A stretch of 21,990 bases of DNA from a virus. Below the pieces are notes generated by a model. That model ran no database searches. It had not been told where the DNA came from and saw only the letters and a program-made list of their open reading frames with translations. Position 1 is the stretch's first letter. Each line of letters begins with the position of its first letter. The translations under genes and the position numbers were made by a program. Below, one piece after another: positions 17,701-21,990 of the stretch. The stretch is taken from IMG/VR virus record IMGVR_UViG_3300025122_005837, positions 1 through 21,990 of that record; one strand, 5' to 3'.

Positions 17701-19776
17701 TTAATTATCGATACATAAGATTAAACACGCTAATTCTACGTCTTTTCCATGCAAAGGACAATCACAATCTGATGGGTCACTTTGCATTGGTTGAAATTCT
17801 TCTGACACAAATTCATCTTTAAGATCGGGAACGAGATCTTTCTTCTTTTTAATTTTTATTTCATGTGCTTGCACAAACTTCTTCTGTTTGCTATCATAGA
17901 GGAGTCCTGCCAGGCGTTGTCCCGGTTGTAAATAAGTGTCGAAAGTTTGTGGACCTGGTTTATCTGGTGCATTTTTAGCAGGTCCTAATCGTGCTACTTC
18001 TATGCAAAGCCTGCTACAACCCTCACAACGACAGCCAGGATCAAAAGAGCCTCCACTGGCGGAAGACTTTAATCGATTTCCACACTGGCTACAATAATAT
18101 TGTGGCTTTTGGCGATCTTTAGCTTTAATATCCATGATCCCTTTAGGTCCAGGTTTATTTTCCCTAAACGGATCTTCGAGAGGTGCGAGTTGAGCTTTTT
18201 TTAGCTCACTTTTTTTTTTTGAAGCTTCTTTAGTCGCTGCGTTCTGAGACGCAAAAGCATCTGGATCCATTTTCATTTGTTCTTCTTTCATTCTTTGAAT
18301 CTGCTCTTCTTCATCCGGCGTTCTTTCTTGACTTAAAGAAGCATTCATTTCTTTATCCATTACTGCTAATTCCTCGGGAGACATATATTGCAGCATTTCT
18401 TTTTTCAAAGCTAGGAGGTCATCTTCTATCTCTTCCTCTCTTCTATCGGGTGATCCATCAACAGTTGTAGTGGTAGGGAAAGCAATTGCCGTCTTTACCT
18501 TAGGTTTTTTACTAGCTTCATGCCAATTGAATGGTTTTGAAGTATCAGAATTAGGACCATATCCTCTATCATCTTCAGCTCTATTAGCTTGCAGTCGTCC
18601 TTCTAGGACGCCATATTCGGGTGGACGGGGTTTACGTCTTTGACCTGGTTTTAGTTGCATATTGTTCGTTTCGGGTATCCACTTATCGACTTCAAATCGT
18701 TTTTGGATATATCCGCCGACCCAGTTGCCCTCTTTATCTCGATATGGGCGGGAATATTTATCCATAATATTACCTCGCCAAATAGCTTCATAGTCTATAT
18801 TCCAGATATCATCTACAGTTAATCCGAAGCCTTTATTTCTTTCAACCATATGCCAATCGGACACTGGTTGTCTATAAAAAGGATCAAAACGTTTTTCATT
18901 TGGTCCCCAGAGGAAAGCATTATCAACTGTTTTTTGCTGAGATGTTTTGGTCAAGTTAAAGCCTTTCTTACCTTGCAGTTTACGAGCTGCTTTTTCAGCT
19001 TGTGCTTTAATTTCTCGATTAGCATTTTCTATGATTTTTTTATACATTTCGAACTCAGCTTTTCTAGATGACGGTCCTGGTTTATAGGGTGCTTCAATGG
19101 TTCCTGCTTCTTCCTGAACATCCCTATGAGGCACTAATGGGTAAACATTCTGCACAAACACTTCTCTTGTGTGAGCATCTTCTGGCGGCGTTGAATAATA
19201 TCCCTCTAGCGCTTTTCGCGCAGCTTCTTTAGGATCTATTCTCACGCCCCCTTCTGAAACCATGTCTTCATCTGAAACGAGTGGATATAATGTTTCCCAC
19301 GCAGTTTTTAAATTTTCCCATGCATCAAGTTGGTTCTGTAGCTCTTCTTCAGATTGAAATTCCAAATGATTGCCAGGTGCAGCCTGTGGTTCATTTCCAT
19401 ATTGTTGTTCTTGATCAAAGCCTGTTAATCCTTGTTCTGCTCCAAACGGATCTTCTGGTGTTGCTAGAGGGAACTGAGGTAGGGGCAACTGTGCTTTCTT
19501 AAGATTAAACATTTTCGTTTTAGCTGCTTCCTGTAGCATCTGTTCCTGATTTGATCTTAATTGATTAGTTAAATCGACATATGTCTCCACATCTTCTGCC
19601 TGTTCAGTAATATCTCTTTGCATTTCCGCTAATTGTTCTAAAATCTGTCTATTTGCTATAGATAACGGATCGTTTCGATTCGATCTATCTAATAGTTTAT
19701 CTATTTGGTCTACAGTAATACCGTGTTCTTGCGCTATTTGAATTTTTAGTTCCACGTCTAAGGGAGTTTCTGGCAT
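17701..19776 (-). CDS. Unknown 691-residue virion-type protein with a zinc-binding-like cluster
   Basis: The ATG at 19776 directly follows the stop of the upstream gene (TAAATG). The N-terminal 90 residues are predicted helical/coiled coil. A short motif recurs: NLKKAQL...TPEDPF (91-111) and ELKKAQLAPLEDPF (about 523-538). A Cys cluster (YCSQCG...CRCEGCSRLC, about 560-592) may bind zinc, and the C-terminus has CDCPLHG. A GNWVGGYIQKRFEVDKWIP region lies mid-protein. No family recognised. Immediately upstream of the portal, where large terminase or head-internal genes are often found, but no ATPase or nuclease motif of terminase is present. Confidence 0.6.
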   Translation of the reverse strand: MPETPLDVELKIQIAQEHGITVDQIDKLLDRSNRNDPLSIANRQILEQLAEMQRDITEQAEDVETYVDLTNQLRSNQEQMLQEAAKTKMFNLKKAQLPLPQFPLATPEDPFGAEQGLTGFDQEQQYGNEPQAAPGNHLEFQSEEELQNQLDAWENLKTAWETLYPLVSDEDMVSEGGVRIDPKEAARKALEGYYSTPPEDAHTREVFVQNVYPLVPHRDVQEEAGTIEAPYKPGPSSRKAEFEMYKKIIENANREIKAQAEKAARKLQGKKGFNLTKTSQQKTVDNAFLWGPNEKRFDPFYRQPVSDWHMVERNKGFGLTVDDIWNIDYEAIWRGNIMDKYSRPYRDKEGNWVGGYIQKRFEVDKWIPETNNMQLKPGQRRKPRPPEYGVLEGRLQANRAEDDRGYGPNSDTSKPFNWHEASKKPKVKTAIAFPTTTTVDGSPDRREEEIEDDLLALKKEMLQYMSPEELAVMDKEMNASLSQERTPDEEEQIQRMKEEQMKMDPDAFASQNAATKEASKKKSELKKAQLAPLEDPFRENKPGPKGIMDIKAKDRQKPQYYCSQCGNRLKSSASGGSFDPGCRCEGCSRLCIEVARLGPAKNAPDKPGPQTFDTYLQPGQRLAGLLYDSKQKKFVQAHEIKIKKKKDLVPDLKDEFVSEEFQPMQSDPSDCDCPLHGKDVELACLILCIDN
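18191..18220 (-). promoter_or_regulatory. A11 homopolymer with hairpin: candidate slippage site
   Basis: The coding strand has eleven A's (18220-18210) encoding Lys codons, then G and the hairpin TGAGCT-AAAAAA-AGCTCA (18208-18191). A one-base slip in either direction meets a stop within four codons, giving a product of about 522 residues without the Cys cluster. Could be chance in a Lys-rich region. Confidence 0.3.
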
Positions 19777-20547
19777 TTACTTCCCAATCAATTTATCAAA
19801 CATTTCACTTACTACACTCGATGTAGTTAAATTAGCTCCTTTCGGAATAAAAGCATTTTTTTGTCTATCAGATTTTTCTTGTTTTGCTTCAGCAGCTTTC
19901 TTTTCGCCGTGAGTTTTTTCAGGAACTCTCCCAAAATCCCCCTCGGTATCAAAAATGCTCATACCAGACTCTGGTGTATTAAACTTATGCCCGCCATGAG
20001 ACGGCAATGAACTAACCTGAGAATCTTTACGTTGATCAGTTGATTTCAGATGTTCTATCAAAGTATCCATTCGTTTTTGTTCAGCTTCTCGCTTATTTGT
20101 AGCGATTGTTTCTTTATCATCTGTTGTTTTCTCTCTATTATCAAGAGTAGCTTTAAGTTCTGCTATTCTATCTGGATCCCAGATTGAATTTGATGATTCC
20201 GATTTAACAAATTTTGAAGGACCTCCTTCATCGCCTACTTTTCCACAACGAGCAGAGCCAACAGTACTAGCACCACTACGAGCGGGGTCGAAATCACCAG
20301 AAAGCTTATGTGCTGAGCGATCAGATTTAAACTCAGATTCTTTTTTAGGTGCTAGAACATCAGTCTCAAGAAAGCTAATTCTAGCCTTCTGCTGATACAT
20401 ATTTCCTGATGTTTGCTTCGTCAATTGAACAGGAGATTTTGGCTTATTGTTCTTAGCGTCATTAATTGCAGCAACTTCTTCCCCCAGTTTATTGTAATCA
20501 ACATCTAGGAAATTTATTTTATTTTCATTTGAAACTCTATGAATCAT
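19777..20547 (-). CDS. Unknown 256-residue hydrophilic protein
   Basis: Starts MIHRVSNENKINFLDVDYNK with the ATG overlapping the upstream stop by one base (TAATG), so it is translationally coupled. It is rich in Lys, Glu, Ser and Asp, largely disordered in appearance, with a helical Lys/Glu segment near 130-170 and a C-terminal TTSSVVSEMFDKLIGK. No catalytic motif, membrane segment or Cys cluster. Context suggests a minor head or scaffold-associated protein. Confidence 0.6.
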   Translation of the reverse strand: MIHRVSNENKINFLDVDYNKLGEEVAAINDAKNNKPKSPVQLTKQTSGNMYQQKARISFLETDVLAPKKESEFKSDRSAHKLSGDFDPARSGASTVGSARCGKVGDEGGPSKFVKSESSNSIWDPDRIAELKATLDNREKTTDDKETIATNKREAEQKRMDTLIEHLKSTDQRKDSQVSSLPSHGGHKFNTPESGMSIFDTEGDFGRVPEKTHGEKKAAEAKQEKSDRQKNAFIPKGANLTTSSVVSEMFDKLIGK

Positions 20548-21242
20548 TAGTCTTTACCTTTATACAAAGCTCGCACGAGAGAAGCTACTAAATTTGCTTT
20601 ATTATTCTTGATCATTTCGTGTATAGTCGAGCCCGCTGCCTTTGCTTCGGGCTGAAAGTTTTTACCTGGATTGCCATAGGTCTTGGACAGTTCATCATTA
20701 TCAAAATCTTCTTCTCCTTCTCCTTCTTGGTCATTATTCACTGACGTAAACTTAATAGTTAATTTGCCATCAGATCGCTCAGCGCCTTCAAAGAAGAGAT
20801 TGAACTTATGCTGAATCTCTTTCGCCATAGTATTAAAATCACGATCAGAGATTTGTTCACCACGACCATAATACGAATCGGGGATAAGTATTTCTACTCG
20901 TTTGGTGCCATCTGCATCAATAGTTTGCTTAACAAACTTGCTCTTAAACTCTTGCAGTCGTCTGCCGGGATAACCAAATCCCTGAAGTTTAGAGAATAGA
21001 TAGTGAGACAGATCGTGTTTATCTGTGCCAGGTTTCGGCTGCTGTGCTTGTTCTTGTTCGCTTTCTACTTGGTCTACTTCTTGTTTTAATTGCGTAGCAG
21101 CTTCAGGCCCAGGAACCTCTTCCGAAGAACCAACGCCACCAATATCTTCTTGTCCGATACCATCAAAATTAAGTTGTGACGTAGGGCTGTCGAAGCCTTG
21201 TGCAACCATAAAACGCCGCTTGCCACTAGGTGCAATGACCAT
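20547..21242 (-). CDS. Unknown 231-residue protein
   Basis: Starts MVIAPSGKRRFMVAQGF. After a Gln/Glu-rich stretch (about 45-70) comes a folded-looking region, HDLSHYLFSKLQGFGYPGRR through VEILIPDSYYGRG to KLTIKFTS (about 75-165). An acidic loop (EGEGEEDFDNDE) and a C-terminal helix follow. I recognise no family. The ATG at 21242 and its 1-nt overlap with the next gene mark it as part of the same operon. Confidence 0.6.
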   Translation of the reverse strand: MVIAPSGKRRFMVAQGFDSPTSQLNFDGIGQEDIGGVGSSEEVPGPEAATQLKQEVDQVESEQEQAQQPKPGTDKHDLSHYLFSKLQGFGYPGRRLQEFKSKFVKQTIDADGTKRVEILIPDSYYGRGEQISDRDFNTMAKEIQHKFNLFFEGAERSDGKLTIKFTSVNNDQEGEGEEDFDNDELSKTYGNPGKNFQPEAKAAGSTIHEMIKNNKANLVASLVRALYKGKD

Positions 21243-21271
21243 TATTAAATCGCCTTTCTAAAAAACAACTA

Positions 21272-21990
21272 TTATTTATCGGCAGTCATTGCGTCGGCAT
21301 ACTCAGCGGGATAAAGGTTCTTCCAATACTGAAACAGCCATGATTTCGACTTAGAGTCAAGATTAGCAACCTTCACATAGCGAGGCACTTTCTTGCCTGC
21401 TTTTGTTTCTGCTTTGGCATCTGCACTCATGCAAGACTTGCAGCCTTTGCATGCTTTGCACTTCTTGCCACAACCTGGATCTTTGCAGCATGTGCAACCA
21501 GCAGCTTCTTTGACTTCAGTGTCTTCTTCTGACTTTTTCTGGTCGCCATCGCCTTCGCGGTGCTTGCCAGCTTCTGGATCGTTATTATGTTCTTTCTTGC
21601 CTTCCCACTCCGGATGACCGCTTGAGTCGCCTTCGTCTTTTTCCTTACCTTCTGCTTCTTTCACTTCTGTGTCGCCTTCACTCTCTTTCTTCTTATGAGG
21701 TGAAGGAGTAGACTCACCTTTTTGATGCAGAGGTTCTACATCGAGCTGTCCACTTGAATCGCCTTCGTCTTTTTCCTTAGAGCTAGCGGCACCTTCGCCA
21801 CCAGCATCTGCCTTCTTAGCTTCTTTTACTTCGCCTTCTGCCTTAGATTCTGTGCCTTTCTCGCCTTTGTCTTTGTCTTTGTCTTCTTCCTTTTTCTTAC
21901 CAAACGGAGGAGCTTTTTTATCACCAAGATTGGCAATATTGGCTTCCTTGGTTTCTGTGACTTCTTCCGTCGCTTGTGCTTCTTTAGTTT
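21272..21990 (-). CDS. C-terminal part of a highly charged virion-type protein (5' end outside window)
   Basis: The frame is open to the window edge, so this is a fragment of at least 238 residues. An internal ATG at 21664 is probably not the true start. It has repeated acidic/basic peptides (KEKDEGDSSG twice; TEVKEA and related TETKEA several times) and a Cys cluster, CTCCKDPGCGKKCKACKGCK. The C-terminus is KSWLFQYWKNLYPAEYADAM. The repeats look disordered, and the Cys cluster may bind metal. The last 50 residues appear folded. Function unknown. Confidence 0.6.
   Translation of the reverse strand, partial: TKEAQATEEVTETKEANIANLGDKKAPPFGKKKEEDKDKDKGEKGTESKAEGEVKEAKKADAGGEGAASSKEKDEGDSSGQLDVEPLHQKGESTPSPHKKKESEGDTEVKEAEGKEKDEGDSSGHPEWEGKKEHNNDPEAGKHREGDGDQKKSEEDTEVKEAAGCTCCKDPGCGKKCKACKGCKSCMSADAKAETKAGKKVPRYVKVANLDSKSKSWLFQYWKNLYPAEYADAMTADK

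Overview
The window looks like part of the head-morphogenesis module of a large tailed phage (Caudoviricetes, probably jumbo-class with myovirus-like head genes). Every gene I can support is on the minus strand, so the window is transcribed from 21990 towards 1. Genes are packed with overlaps or short gaps (TAATG at 20545-20549, TAAATG at 19774-19779). There are no tRNA, rRNA or bacterial housekeeping genes. The order portal, prohead protease, a small virion protein, major capsid protein resembles the T4 gp20-gp21-gp23 order, but the proteins are far larger. The host cannot be read from the sequence.

In transcription order: (1) 21990-17701, four virion-type proteins of unknown function, the first cut by the window edge and carrying charged repeats and a Cys cluster. 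(2) 17698-13145, the portal protein, with two inteins and a C-terminal Vsr/DUF559-like nuclease domain behind a Gly/Met-rich linker. (3) 13158-12234, two small unknown genes. (4) 12182-10539, a 523-residue protein flanked by copies of an SGKT...LTKxEW motif, followed by a 19-codon mini-gene carrying the same motif. (5) 10527-3328, a 2399-residue prohead protease/scaffold-like fusion with an intein at the catalytic-Ser motif. (6) 3308-2724, a 194-residue virion protein. (7) 2529 to the window start, the major capsid protein (MCP) gene in pieces.

The MCP gene is the most striking feature. Spliced in silico, five coding pieces (18, 13, 15, 9 and 142 codons) give one continuous capsid-like protein. 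They are separated by four group I introns, all in phase 0 and all within the first 55 codons. One exon is only 27 nt. Three introns are small (205-244 nt) and lack an ORF. The fourth (1246 nt) carries a LAGLIDADG endonuclease gene in its P1 loop. Exon 5 runs into a TAG at positions 2-4, right after a possible splice site, so a fifth intron probably begins at the window edge.

Together, three inteins with intact-looking LAGLIDADG endonucleases plus at least four group I introns sit in three essential head genes. This is a dense cluster of self-splicing selfish elements. Other unusual points are the portal-nuclease fusion, six (I)TE repeats in the protease fusion that fit T4-type prohead cleavage sites, and the repeated SGKT/LTKxEW and MGHE peptides.
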